Of a stretch of DNA of 19,980 nt, positions 1-7,338 are shown one piece after another. The stretch is taken from assembly GCA_023663205.1 (NCBI GenBank), contig JAMPHX010000017.1, forward strand, positions 1 to 19,980, read 5' to 3'. The translations under genes were made by a program, and so were the position numbers. Within the stretch, counting starts at the first letter, position 1, and the number at the start of each line of letters is the position of its first letter. The notes below the pieces were generated by a model. The model made no database searches and was not told the DNA's origin. It was given only the letters and a program-made list of their open reading frames with translations. Source of the DNA: Corallococcus sp. (GTDB taxonomy: Bacteria; Bacillota; Clostridia; Christensenellales; CAG-314).

Positions 1-1
1 T

Positions 2-271
2 TTGAGCGCACAGACGGTATGCGACAACTCGCGTATGTTCGACAGCGGCGACGACGTTCCGCCCAAAGCCGTAACCGTCGGCATTGCCGACATTATGAAA
101 GCAAAAAAAATCGTGCTTCTTGCAAGCGGCGCAAACAAAGCCGAGGCTGTACGCGCAATGGTCAGAGGAAGCGTCGGCACACAGTGTCCTGCAAGCGTTC
201 TTCAAACTCACCCCGACGTTACTGTCATTTGCGACAAAGAGGCGGCGCAATTGCTTGACGGAATTTATTAA
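2..271 (+). CDS. nagB: glucosamine-6-phosphate deaminase, C-terminal part (left edge partial)
   Basis: The last 89 residues of a NagB-type deaminase, which converts glucosamine-6-phosphate to fructose-6-phosphate and ammonia in cytosolic amino-sugar catabolism. The 5' part lies outside the window, so the leucine codon (TTG) at position 2 is not a real start. Visible family signatures are the PPKAVTVGIADIMKAKK stretch, the SGANKAEAV segment with the conserved Lys, and the closing SVLQTHPDVTVICDKEAA block that ends the Rossmann-like fold. The C-terminus is the usual length and shows no sign of damage. No other nag gene follows. The next 230 bases lead to a terminator at about 505-535, which probably ends this transcript. 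The family call is from remembered motif similarity. Confidence 0.9.
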   Translation: MSAQTVCDNSRMFDSGDDVPPKAVTVGIADIMKAKKIVLLASGANKAEAVRAMVRGSVGTQCPASVLQTHPDVTVICDKEAAQLLDGIY

Positions 272-504
272 ACGCTTTGCCTTTGGTATTTGGAGTACTG
301 CAAAGCGGCGGAACGGAATGTTTGCCGTAAGATGCGATTACTGCGGCAAAAAGAGTGTAGACAGGGGTAATATTTATCTGTCGGCGCGTTTGCCGAGGCG
401 TTTGTGCTCAGTTGACGTTTTGTGCGCAAGTCAACTTTCAATACAAATATACGCAATGCCCAACTGCGGGCGTTTTGTGTGTTTTCTCATATCGATATTG
501 TTTT

Positions 505-535
505 CCCCGAAATACAACTTTCGGGGTTTCTTTTT
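505..535 (+). terminator. rho-independent terminator, probably for nagB
   Basis: The stem CCCCGAAA (505-512) pairs perfectly with TTTCGGGG (519-526) across a 6-base loop and is followed by TTTCTTTTT. It is the first strong terminator after nagB, about 230 bases downstream, so nagB mRNA would carry a long 3' tail unless it stops earlier at the weaker hairpin near 456-472. Confidence 0.8.
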
Positions 536-674
536 GCCGTACGCCGAGGAAAAATTGATTGCAAACAACAATATAAATCAAATGTCGGCAAAATAGTTTC
601 TTATATTCGCCGCATATAGTTATATTATCGTATAGCAAGATATAGAGTATCCGTCAAAACACGCTTGGGGGGGG

Positions 675-850
675 CGGTTTTCCGTTCAATGTTTTTCCTG
701 CTCCGCACGATTGTACCGCAAGTACAGATTCGACTGCGTTGCCTTGAAACGAAAACTCCTATCCCAAAGTGCTTTGCAGTTGCTGCTGCATAGAGACAGC
801 AGGGCAAGGAACGGGCAGTAAATACACACACGGGTAGCAGTGACACATAA
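675..850 (+). ncRNA. possible structured RNA or repeat-derived element (tentative)
   Basis: Several stems can be drawn by eye. TGTAC/GTACA closes a CGCAA loop near 710-725. CTGCTG/CAGCAG closes an 8-base loop near 783-803. An enclosing helix GTT-g-CCTTG with CAAGG-AAC has one bulged G. I see no promoter I trust upstream, and it matches no RNA family I recognise. The strand is uncertain. The opposite strand has a 73-codon Cys/Arg-rich open frame that does not look like a typical protein. It could equally be decayed intergenic repeat. Confidence 0.25.
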
Positions 851-1099
851 TAACGTATTTTATATGTAACAACAAGCGTGCTTAGGTCGGTACTCTATGG
901 ACAAACAGTGCAAATAACCGAATGACGTATCTCTTTGTGAGCCTTTTTGTTTGCGCGGCAAAATTGCGGCACGGATAACGGCGTAATAAATATGCTTTTT
1001 GCAAAAGCGGATTGCGCAAAACATGCAAACGGAAATTTCTTTGCGGAATGATACTTTCGGTTTTATCAATCGGAACAAATACAATACGGCGGTAAACAT

Positions 1100-1957
1100 A
1101 TGTATACAAAAAAGGTACTTATTTTCAGTGAAACCGACGGACGGTTTGCTTCTTTCGGCAGACAGTTGTGCGGAATGACCAAGTTGGTTTACGACGGAGG
1201 CGAAAACGTCGAAGCGACGGTATTTGTCACTAATGCCGACACGTCCGCAAAAGGCGAGTGGTGGGTAATCATCTCGTCTGCCGACAGACGTTTTGCCCGC
1301 AAACTCGATACTTTTGACAATTGTAAGTTGACTTTGCCCAAAATAAACTTGGACGCGGTGGGATGTTTGCTTGTGTTCAAACAAGGTTCGAGGTGTTATG
1401 TCGTCGGGGACGCGTTTATTCGCGACGCTTATGTCAACGACTATGCGCGGCGCAACGCCGAGTGCATTATCGCAGAGGAAACGGGCGAAACCGCCGTAAC
1501 CGATTACGAAAAGTTTGTTGCGGCAACCGGCGATTTTTACGGCAATGCCAAGGCGGTAAACGTGGAAAGTTTAAAGCGCAATTCAGCCGCCGCATACAAA
1601 AGCGTAACGGAGTATTCGTCTGCATTTGAAAGATACTACGCAGCAGGCCGCGGCGACAACTATTACCAAAGCGTCAAAAGCGAAATTAACAAACTGTTTA
1701 CGCAGTTTCCGCCATACTTTCCGTTAATCAACAAATACAAAGGGTCGTTTTTCGTAAGAATAGATTTCCCGAGCAGCGACAAGTTTTTTGTCTTGGGACT
1801 TTTGGAAAAGGACGGCGAGGTAAAATACATTTGCTACGGTTTGCCCGGAGATAAGGAAGGGTTTTCCGACAAGGATTTTACATATGTAGATAACTCTCCC
1901 TGCGGATTTTGGATGCTGTATCAAGACGCCGATACGGGGCAAATAACCACGCTGTAA
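1100..1957 (+). CDS. uncharacterised clostridial-type protein, 285 aa
   Basis: A soluble protein with no signal peptide or membrane segment, rich in Tyr, Phe and Asp. The last 90 residues (about 195-285) carry the pattern YICYGLPG then GFWMLYQDADTG. I recall this as a recurrent C-terminal domain in hypothetical proteins of Clostridia, often with a beta-rich N-terminal half that begins with a KVLIF-like strand, as here (residues 5-9). The function is unknown. The start is ATG at 1100. The preceding GGCGG is only a weak ribosome binding site, and the frame stays open back to about 1052, so the start is less certain than the frame. The next gene begins about 130 bases later with its own promoter, so this is probably a single-gene unit. 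Confidence 0.8.
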   Translation: MYTKKVLIFSETDGRFASFGRQLCGMTKLVYDGGENVEATVFVTNADTSAKGEWWVIISSADRRFARKLDTFDNCKLTLPKINLDAVGCLLVFKQGSRCYVVGDAFIRDAYVNDYARRNAECIIAEETGETAVTDYEKFVAATGDFYGNAKAVNVESLKRNSAAAYKSVTEYSSAFERYYAAGRGDNYYQSVKSEINKLFTQFPPYFPLINKYKGSFFVRIDFPSSDKFFVLGLLEKDGEVKYICYGLPGDKEGFSDKDFTYVDNSPCGFWMLYQDADTGQITTL

Positions 1958-2018
1958 AGGCAAAAGAAAATTAACTGCCTATTATTGCCGTCAAAGCGGT
2001 GTATTTACTTCAAAACGA

Positions 2019-2047
2019 TTGCAATTTTTTGTGATATGCTTTATAAT
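2019..2047 (+). promoter_or_regulatory. sigma-A promoter for the lipoprotein gene
   Basis: TTGCAA (2019-2024) and a consensus TATAAT (2042-2047) are separated by 17 bases. The gene's ribosome binding site begins about 20 bases downstream, which gives a short leader. Confidence 0.8.
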
Positions 2048-2084
2048 TTAGGCGTATGTAGTATACGAAGGAGCAGATTTGATA

Positions 2085-3491
2085 ATGCAAAAAAACATTA
2101 CAAAAAAATCGGCCGTTGTACTTATTGCTGTTTTTATGCTGTTGACGCTTGCGTTTACGGCGTGTACCCCTGCGGAAGGATTTGAATATCCTTCTCATCC
2201 GGGTGACGGACAGGTGTACGGAAACGGCGGTTTGACCGTCAGATACGGCGAATATATTTATTACGTAAACGGTAACCAATCCAGCGCAACTTCGACAAAC
2301 GGTTACACCGGCGAAGTCAAATACGGCGACATCGTGCGTATGAAACTTGCCGACCTTGTGGAAGTTCTTGCTTTGAACGATGACGAAACAATCAAGTCGT
2401 CCGACCTTGCAAAAACCGTTTCCAAAGCGGTGTTTGAAAAGGCGGAAGTTGTGGTTCCTATGTTTTTCTATACGGGATACACGGCAAACAAAGCGCTTAA
2501 CGGTTTGTATATCTTTGGGGGCAAATTGTATTTTACGTCGCCCAACACTCAACTTGCTACCGACGGTACGCCCAAAACCAATGAGTTGTGCGTCTACCGC
2601 GCGGATTTGGACGGCAAAAATCTTCAAATGACCAATGTCGTGCTTACGTCTACAAGCGCGCCGCTTATGCTTTGCGAAGTTTCGGATACGGTGTATGCAA
2701 CCTACGTTTTGGACAATACCATCTACAACGTAAAGGTGGGCGCAACCGACGAAGCAGCCAAGATTGCGAAAAAGACGTCTTCCGTAACTTTTGACAAAAA
2801 TACCAATTCGGCGTACTATCTCGATGAGGACGGCAGTATTTGCAGTTACACGGCAGGCGATACGGAAGGCAAAGTTTTGCTTAAAAACGAAGATAAAGAC
2901 GTTACAACTTATACTATCGTAAGTACCAACGGCGGATATGTGTACTTTACGCAAAAAGATTCCACCAATACAAATTTCTTTTTCGGCTTGCGTGCGATTA
3001 AGTCGGGTTGGACGGAATCCAAAAGAATTATGAATACTGTTCCGAGCGGCACATATATGTGCTACGGCGAAAAAGTAATTATTGCGGGAAGTACGTTTAA
3101 TTCCACGCCTACCATTTACCAATTGTATTTGACAAGCGGCAACGGCGATGAGAAGGATTACATCATTCCGCAAAATACCAACGACGCTTCCATTACGCTC
3201 GACAAACTTGACGGCAGCACATTGTACTACTCTTGCAACAGCAAGACGTACGCGGTATCTTTGGAGAAGGGTTCTGCGGCTAATTACGATATTAAGGAAC
3301 TGTATACGACTATTTCCGCTGCCGGTTGGGCGGAAACAGACAGTATCGAATACAACGATACGGTTTACTATTTTGCATTTACAAGCGCAAACAACATTAC
3401 TTGTTACGAATACAAGGAAAAGGACGAAGAACTCAAACTTGTTGCAACTTCCATACAGGTTACAAAACCTGCCGAAGAAGACGAAGATTGA
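2085..3491 (+). CDS. secreted lipoprotein, beta-propeller-like (DUF5050-like), 468 aa
   Basis: The N-terminus has a lysine-rich start (MQKNITKKS), a hydrophobic core (about residues 9-25) and a lipobox-like FTAC with Cys27. It should be exported, lipidated and anchored on the outer face of the membrane. The remaining 440 residues contain repeated short beta-rich units in which an aromatic/Gly-rich strand alternates with Asp-containing loops (for example YYVNG, LYFTS, VYFTQ, LYYSC). This resembles the DUF5050/propeller-type sensor or binding lipoproteins of Clostridia. I chose ATG 2085. It lies 11 bases after AAGGAG; an in-frame TTG at 2079 is closer (5 bases) and would add two residues. The C-terminus is acidic (EEDED). 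Ligand and role are unknown. It is transcribed alone between its promoter and a perfect terminator. Confidence 0.85.
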   Translation: MQKNITKKSAVVLIAVFMLLTLAFTACTPAEGFEYPSHPGDGQVYGNGGLTVRYGEYIYYVNGNQSSATSTNGYTGEVKYGDIVRMKLADLVEVLALNDDETIKSSDLAKTVSKAVFEKAEVVVPMFFYTGYTANKALNGLYIFGGKLYFTSPNTQLATDGTPKTNELCVYRADLDGKNLQMTNVVLTSTSAPLMLCEVSDTVYATYVLDNTIYNVKVGATDEAAKIAKKTSSVTFDKNTNSAYYLDEDGSICSYTAGDTEGKVLLKNEDKDVTTYTIVSTNGGYVYFTQKDSTNTNFFFGLRAIKSGWTESKRIMNTVPSGTYMCYGEKVIIAGSTFNSTPTIYQLYLTSGNGDEKDYIIPQNTNDASITLDKLDGSTLYYSCNSKTYAVSLEKGSAANYDIKELYTTISAAGWAETDSIEYNDTVYYFAFTSANNITCYEYKEKDEELKLVATSIQVTKPAEEDED

Positions 3492-3507
3492 TTGCAAATG
3501 TTATTTC

Positions 3508-3541
3508 AAAGCGGAAAGGCAAATTTGCCTTTCCGCTTTTT
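3508..3541 (+). terminator. rho-independent terminator of the lipoprotein gene
   Basis: A perfect 32-base palindrome: the arm AAAGCGGAAAGGCAAA at 3508-3523 and its complement at 3524-3539, ending in a T-run. It starts 17 bases after the stop codon. Confidence 0.92.
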
Positions 3542-3789
3542 GTTGTAAAGGTGAATTATACTATCAAGTGCAACAGGTAAACAAAAAGGAAAGTTAGTAT
3601 ACATCTCGGGTATAATCGGTCTGCCGCAACAAATTTTTACCAAATGAGCATTTACGACTACCGTCATCTTACCGCAGTATAACGCTGTTGTATACGAGAA
3701 TTTTACCGATAGATTTGTCGTACAGACAAATTGCAAGCACGATTACTGCTGCAAGCGAGGTTGCACAAACAAAATGTTTGTCTATGGCG
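3542..3789. other. convergent intergenic space, no gene seen
   Basis: This lies between the terminator of the plus-strand lipoprotein and the 3' end of the minus-strand lipid kinase. Apart from a short inverted repeat (ACAAAC-N5-GTTTGT, 3765-3781), I see no U-tract terminator for the kinase and no plausible coding frame. Confidence 0.5.
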
Positions 3790-4686
3790 CTATTGTTTTT
3801 CCGTGTCAAGAAAATTGCTTTTGAGGCATTTTCGGCGCGTCGCTTTTACCGATTGTTTTTGCAAAATTTTCAAACGGAACTTTGTTTTGTCGGAAGATAC
3901 TTCAAATTGGTCGGGCATAGTTATTTTTTCGCCGTCCATGCAAAATTCCGTCGGACAGTCAAATTCCACATTTGCTTTTTCAAATGGGGTAAATATCAGG
4001 CTTTTTCCCAAGCGCGGTTTGCCGAACCCGATAAAAAACGCGCGGAACATAGGAAAAAACAGTTTGATACGGTTTATTAAGTTGTTTTTTTCAAAACCTT
4101 TTACAACAAGCAGGTATAGGTTGTTATCCGTGTGGTTGTATATTCTGTTGAATCTAAACCCGAAACAGCGCGACGAATTGATAAACATTACAAGCGAGGC
4201 TTTCCCGCTGTAACAAAAGTCGGGCGAAACAATTTTTATATTGAAATTTCGCGTAGTAAAGTATTTGAAAACATGTTTGAGATAGGCAAACACCTTCAAT
4301 TTTTTCTTTTCGCGGTTACTTGTTTCGTAGCCTATTTCGCAGCAAGTGCCGTGCGCTAACACATACGAAAAGTTGCGGTCTGCGGCTTTGCCTATCTTGG
4401 CGTAGCAACGGTGACAATCGGCGGCGCACTCGTTAAATGTTCCGCAGGCAACATACACAATGCTGTTTACATCGGATTTATTGCACGTATTTATCGCATT
4501 GCTTAGAGTGCCGTCGCCGCCGCAAACTACCACGGTGTCGTAGCCGTCGGCAGTCCATTTGTCGGAAGGTTTTGTGACGTATTTGACGTCTACCGACATT
4601 TTTGCCGAGTATTCTTTCACGACAGTATCTATTGTGCTTTTTGAATAATTACCGCACATTGTGTTTGCGACTACAAGACATTTCAT
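3790..4686 (-). CDS. diacylglycerol/sphingosine kinase-like lipid kinase
   Basis: A soluble 298-residue protein of the DAGK catalytic family (DgkB/YegS/BmrU type). The family phosphorylates a lipid hydroxyl with ATP at the inner membrane face. The nucleotide-binding GGDGT is at residues 56-60 in the strand-loop TVVVCGGDGTLSNAI. The second glycine motif reads CGTFNECA (81-88), where relatives usually have GTxNDFA. The C-terminal conserved DGE is at 251-253. The N-terminal beta strand KCLVVAN fits the family start. It has 15 cysteines, unusually many. No strong ribosome binding site precedes the ATG at 4686. Upstream on the minus strand there is a TATAAT-like AT-rich stretch (4715-4730) without a clear -35. 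Substrate (diacylglycerol, undecaprenol or other) cannot be told. Confidence 0.85.
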   Translation of the reverse strand: MKCLVVANTMCGNYSKSTIDTVVKEYSAKMSVDVKYVTKPSDKWTADGYDTVVVCGGDGTLSNAINTCNKSDVNSIVYVACGTFNECAADCHRCYAKIGKAADRNFSYVLAHGTCCEIGYETSNREKKKLKVFAYLKHVFKYFTTRNFNIKIVSPDFCYSGKASLVMFINSSRCFGFRFNRIYNHTDNNLYLLVVKGFEKNNLINRIKLFFPMFRAFFIGFGKPRLGKSLIFTPFEKANVEFDCPTEFCMDGEKITMPDQFEVSSDKTKFRLKILQKQSVKATRRKCLKSNFLDTEKQ

Positions 4687-4896
4687 ACAGACCGCCCGAG
4701 TTAGGTATTGTTTTGTTTTATTATATAAATATTCGGCAAAATTATTTACGGCGGCATATTGGTAATTTTAAGTAGTGCGGCGTTTTGTGCGTTTTACGGT
4801 CGAAGCATACGGCGCAATCGTCTTTACGTAAAACATATAAACCGCAAGGCAAATTAAATCTGCAATTGCATTTAAATTTATCGGCGAAAACAATTA

Positions 4897-4978
4897 CCGT
4901 CCTGCCTTACATGAGGACGGCAAGCGTTTATCACCCCTGCACTAAACCGTTCGGACGTTCAAGTTTTGGGCGGTTTTT
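4897..4978 (+). ncRNA. hairpin plus weak terminator, possible small RNA 3' end
   Basis: CCGTCCT (4897-4903) pairs with AGGACGG (4914-4920) around a 10-base loop. About 25 bases later AAACCG (4944-4949) can pair with CGGTTT (4971-4976), followed by a T-run to 4978. No plus-strand gene lies upstream that would need a terminator, so a short plus-strand transcript is possible. No convincing promoter was found, hence low confidence. Confidence 0.25.
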
Positions 4979-5143
4979 CTGGCCTTTGTTTATTATCGTT
5001 TCAATGGCTTTGCGGAACTCGTCCGACGTATACGGTTACCGAGTTTTGGACTTATTTTATTTAATGTATATTGCGTAAAGTATTTGAAATGTTTAGCGAA
5101 TAAAGACTAACAAGAAACAAAGATACAAAAAAATCGCCCCGTG

Positions 5144-5292
5144 CGAATTTACGTGCGCGCAAGGGGGGCGGATATCCGACTTGTTGCGCTCGTTGTAATT
5201 GTCGGTAAGTTCGCTTATGTGCGCCAGTGGAGGATATCTGCCTTGTTCCCATGCAGACAGTTTGCCCTGCCCGAATGTACGTGCGCGCAAGG
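5144..5292. repeat. two short motifs each repeated twice
   Basis: Motif A is CGAAT-k-TACGTGCGCGC followed by AAGG. It occurs at 5144-5164 and 5272-5292 with 20 of 21 bases identical. Motif B is GGATATC-y-G-m-CTTGTT. It occurs at 5170-5185 and 5232-5247 with 14 of 16 identical. The order is A, B, B', A'. The segment has no coding frame and may be part of an interspersed element. Confidence 0.6.
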
Positions 5293-5440
5293 ACGACATC
5301 TGCGGAAGCGTACGCCAAATTGCAAGGAGCAATAGCAAAATACGTAAAAAAGCCGAACACAGTATTGTAATGTGCCTGCAAGCGTTTGGCTTTCGTTGTG
5401 GGCGCATAATGGATATCGTGTTCGGTAAAGGTAAAATAAT

Positions 5441-6163
5441 TTATTTGTCGTTAAGCAAAACGTTTACTGCGGCGGATGCAAGCAGCAAGCCTGCAACGGG
5501 AGGCGCAAATGATATGCTTGCGGGTATGTGTCTGCCGTTTTCGTTTGTTTGGTTTTGCGGTTTTATCGGCGGTTCCTTGGAATACACTACGGTAAGTTTG
5601 TTTATGCCTGCTTTTTTCAATTCGCGCCGCATAACCTTTGCAAGCGGACAAATCTGCGTTTGAGATATATCGGCAATTTCAAACATCTCGGGATGCAGTT
5701 TGTTACCCGTACCCATACAACTTACAACGGGCGTAGAGGTTGCGTAACATTTTGTTATCAGCGCCAACTTTGACGATACGGTGTCAATGGCGTCTATTAC
5801 GTAATCAAAGTTACCAAAGTCAAAGGCGTCGGCGTTTTCCGAGAAAAAAAACTTGTTTACGCAAATAATTTCCGCTTGCGGATTTATATCGGCAAACCGC
5901 TTTTTGGCAACATCGGTTTTGTATTTGCCCACAGTGGAAATATCGGCAAACAATTGTCTGTTGATGTTTGTAACATCTATTACGTCGCAATCTACAAGAG
6001 TAAGTTTGCCTATGCCTGCACGCACAAGCGCTTCGGCGGCGTAACTGCCGACACCGCCCAGTCCAAAGACGGCAACGTGCTTTTGCGATAGCATTTTGAG
6101 ATTATCCGCCCCTATTAAGTTTTCTTCCCGTTGAAATATGTTTTGGGTTATACAATTTGCCAT
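5441..6163 (-). CDS. tcdA: tRNA threonylcarbamoyladenosine dehydratase
   Basis: An E1/ThiF-fold enzyme (also called CsdL/YgdL) that uses ATP to cyclise t6A37 of ANN-decoding tRNAs to ct6A in the cytosol. Visible signatures over 240 residues are the nucleotide loop GLGGVGS (34-40), VTNINRQ (64-70), the acidic DAIDT (124-128), GTGNKLHPE (151-159), CPLAKVMRRELKK (172-184), and the closing ISFAPPVAGLLLASAAV block typical of TcdA. Length is normal. The start ATG is preceded by AAAGGAA 7-8 bases upstream. A consensus minus-strand promoter sits immediately upstream and predicts a leader of only about 13 bases. It is divergent from the exported-protein gene at 6278. Confidence 0.93.
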   Translation of the reverse strand: MANCITQNIFQREENLIGADNLKMLSQKHVAVFGLGGVGSYAAEALVRAGIGKLTLVDCDVIDVTNINRQLFADISTVGKYKTDVAKKRFADINPQAEIICVNKFFFSENADAFDFGNFDYVIDAIDTVSSKLALITKCYATSTPVVSCMGTGNKLHPEMFEIADISQTQICPLAKVMRRELKKAGINKLTVVYSKEPPIKPQNQTNENGRHIPASISFAPPVAGLLLASAAVNVLLNDK

Positions 6164-6182
6164 TGGTTAATTCCTTTGGATT

Positions 6183-6211
6183 ATTGTAACATCGGCGGCG
6201 CAAAGTGTCAA
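6183..6211 (-). promoter_or_regulatory. sigma-A promoter for tcdA
   Basis: Read on the minus strand: TTGACA (6206-6211) and TACAAT (6183-6188) with a 17-base spacer. The predicted start is near 6176, right at the ribosome binding site of tcdA. Confidence 0.85.
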
Positions 6212-6221
6212 ATGTGGCGCA

Positions 6222-6238
6222 ACGGTTAAAATTACCGT
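6222..6238. promoter_or_regulatory. inverted repeat in the divergent intergenic region
   Basis: ACGGT (6222-6226) and ACCGT (6234-6238) flank an AT-rich 7-base centre, between the tcdA promoter and the start of the 6278 gene. A possible operator; nothing identifies the regulator. Confidence 0.25.
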
Positions 6239-6277
6239 ATTTGCGCATACTGTTGTAAAACATTGGGAGGAAATATT

Positions 6278-7030
6278 GTGTTACAATCGATATTTACAAA
6301 AATCAAAGTAGTAACTGCCGCGGCTTTGTCGCTTCCTTGTATGCTGGCGGGCATCTTTGCGCCTACTACCGTAGTGGAAGAAAAATTCGGGAACGTCGTA
6401 TATGCAGATACCGCAAGCAAAGTGCAATTGACGGCGCGTTTTGAAAACAAAGGTTTGTTTGCGCAAGACGTCACTATCGTAATAAACGACGGCGCCGATG
6501 TAAAAATAAAACCTGTGACAAACTACGGTTATCGTCCCTCGATGCAGATTCTCGATTTCGGCGGAGAAGTTCCCTTCATATTTTACGGCGCGGATAGCGG
6601 CGGCAGCGGCGGATACGGGTACTTTTACGTTTACGACGTGCAAGGCGGCAATGCGCGTACGCTGTTCGATTACGAAACATTCGGCAAAGACAACGTCTAT
6701 ACGGCAAAATACATTGACGGATACAAAGTGGAAGTATCTGGCAACGGCAATGTGTTTTTGCTGGACATATCGGGCAAAGGCGGCGAATACCTTGACAAAC
6801 TGTACGATTCAAACGGCAAACTGCTCCACAAAGTCAGCGCCGAGGTGGGCGGAGTCAATACCGTGTTTCCCTATTACAATACCTCTTTGCAAAAATATAT
6901 GTTGCAGGTGTGGCAGCGCGTAACGGGACTTTACCAAGCGGATGCGCTCGGTTACATTGTGACGCAAACGGAATATGACGGCAATAACTTTGCCGAACAA
7001 TACGTAACGCTTTCCGCCGTATCGGAGTAA
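6278..7030 (+). CDS. exported protein with DSGGSGG motif (VCBS/FG-GAP-like)
   Basis: A 250-residue protein with an N-terminal hydrophobic segment (about residues 9-28, after LQSIFTKIK) that acts as a signal peptide or anchor. The stretch at residues 88-122, with SMQILDF, DSGGSGG (106-112) and YFYVYDV, followed by LFDYETF and YIDGYKVEV, matches my memory of the VCBS/FG-GAP-like extracellular proteins of Bacillus and Clostridium. Those usually read DFTGDGVxDI-x-DSGGSGG-x-YxYS. Here the Ca-binding DxTGDG-like part has become DFGGE, so metal binding is doubtful. The start is GTG at 6278, seven bases after GGGAGGA. A TTG at 6263 in the same frame lies before that site and is not used. A terminator follows at 7071. 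The role is unknown. Confidence 0.75.
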   Translation: MLQSIFTKIKVVTAAALSLPCMLAGIFAPTTVVEEKFGNVVYADTASKVQLTARFENKGLFAQDVTIVINDGADVKIKPVTNYGYRPSMQILDFGGEVPFIFYGADSGGSGGYGYFYVYDVQGGNARTLFDYETFGKDNVYTAKYIDGYKVEVSGNGNVFLLDISGKGGEYLDKLYDSNGKLLHKVSAEVGGVNTVFPYYNTSLQKYMLQVWQRVTGLYQADALGYIVTQTEYDGNNFAEQYVTLSAVSE

Positions 7031-7070
7031 TACAAAGTACATCTGTTACGGAGATTGACCGCGCTATTGC

Positions 7071-7111
7071 CGTGTAACCGCCGCTTGTCGCGTGGTTAGG
7101 ACGTTTTTTTT
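7071..7111 (+). terminator. rho-independent terminator of the exported-protein gene
   Basis: The stem is built from CGT (7071-7073) with ACG (7101-7103), TAACC (7075-7079) with GGTTA (7094-7098), and inner CGC/GCG pairs. It is followed directly by eight T (7104-7111). An alternative pairing CGTGTA (7071-7076) with TACACG (7111-7116) encloses the T-run. Confidence 0.7.
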
Positions 7112-7173
7112 ACACGTTTTATATCTGTCTGCGGCAAGTGCAAAGCATTATGGGTAGAAATTTGCGTTACAAC

Positions 7174-7216
7174 TCAACCGTTCTGTGCCACAAGTGGTAC
7201 GGTCAAACGGGGTTGA
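7174..7216 (+). ncRNA. isolated nested hairpin (tentative structured RNA)
   Basis: The outer helix TCAACCGTT (7174-7182) pairs with AACG-gg-GTTGA (7206-7216) with a GG bulge. The inner helix GTGCCA (7185-7190) pairs with TGGTAC (7195-7200) across a CAAG tetraloop, with one G-U pair. It lies after a terminator and before the next promoter, so it belongs to neither flanking mRNA. No known RNA family recognised. Confidence 0.3.
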
Positions 7217-7279
7217 TTAAACATTTTAATGCGGGTTCAAAGGCAGGTCGGACTTTTGTTTATTGTCTGCCGTCCGTAT

Positions 7280-7308
7280 TTGACTAAAAGCGTTTTGCGT
7301 AGTACAAT
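7280..7308 (+). promoter_or_regulatory. sigma-A promoter for the nicotinamidase-like gene
   Basis: TTGACT (7280-7285) and TACAAT (7303-7308) with a 17-base spacer, about 30 bases before the start codon. Confidence 0.85.
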
Positions 7309-7338
7309 ACAGACAGCAAATTACCGAGGGCAAACCAA

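Larger units (their letters stand above)
272..1099. other. 830-base interval without a convincing gene
   Basis: Open frames here are Arg/Cys-rich, lack good ribosome binding sites and look like chance. The interval holds several structures. AGTTGAC/GTCAACT is an inverted repeat near 410-436. A hairpin of the GCCC-N6-GGGC type lies near 456-472 with T-rich sequence behind it. A clear terminator lies at 505-535. A run of eight G is at 667-674. A hairpin-rich segment lies at about 675-850. Just before the 1100 gene there is a possible -10 (TACAAT, 1080-1085) without a good -35. Confidence 0.6.
4687..5440. other. 754-base gene-poor interval between two minus-strand genes
   Basis: No frame here looks coding. 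It contains a 7-bp hairpin (4897-4920), a weak terminator-like structure (4944-4978), and a region at 5144-5292 where two short motifs are each present twice. The tcdA 3' end faces this interval, and I do not see an obvious terminator for it. Confidence 0.6.
7031..7338. other. 308-base intergenic interval: terminator, nested hairpin, promoter
   Basis: No gene. It holds the terminator of the upstream gene (7071-7111), an isolated nested hairpin (7174-7216) and the promoter of the hydrolase gene (7280-7308). The stretches between them show nothing I can name. Confidence 0.6.

Noticed and set aside
860..1384. 174-codon minus-strand frame
   Set aside because: It overlaps the start of the 1100 gene, has no promoter or ribosome binding site, and its composition looks like antisense.
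2010..3497. 495-codon open frame on the minus strand
   Set aside because: It mirrors the lipoprotein gene, has Arg/Cys/Phe/Val-rich low-sense composition and no ribosome binding site. The plus strand has promoter, signal peptide, lipobox and terminator.
5061..5407. Two minus-strand frames of about 105 codons
   Set aside because: They overlap each other in different frames, run through duplicated non-coding motifs and have no ribosome binding site.
7174..7216. tRNA-like folding
   Set aside because: The nested hairpin has no anticodon or T-arm and no CCA end. No tRNA was found anywhere in the window.
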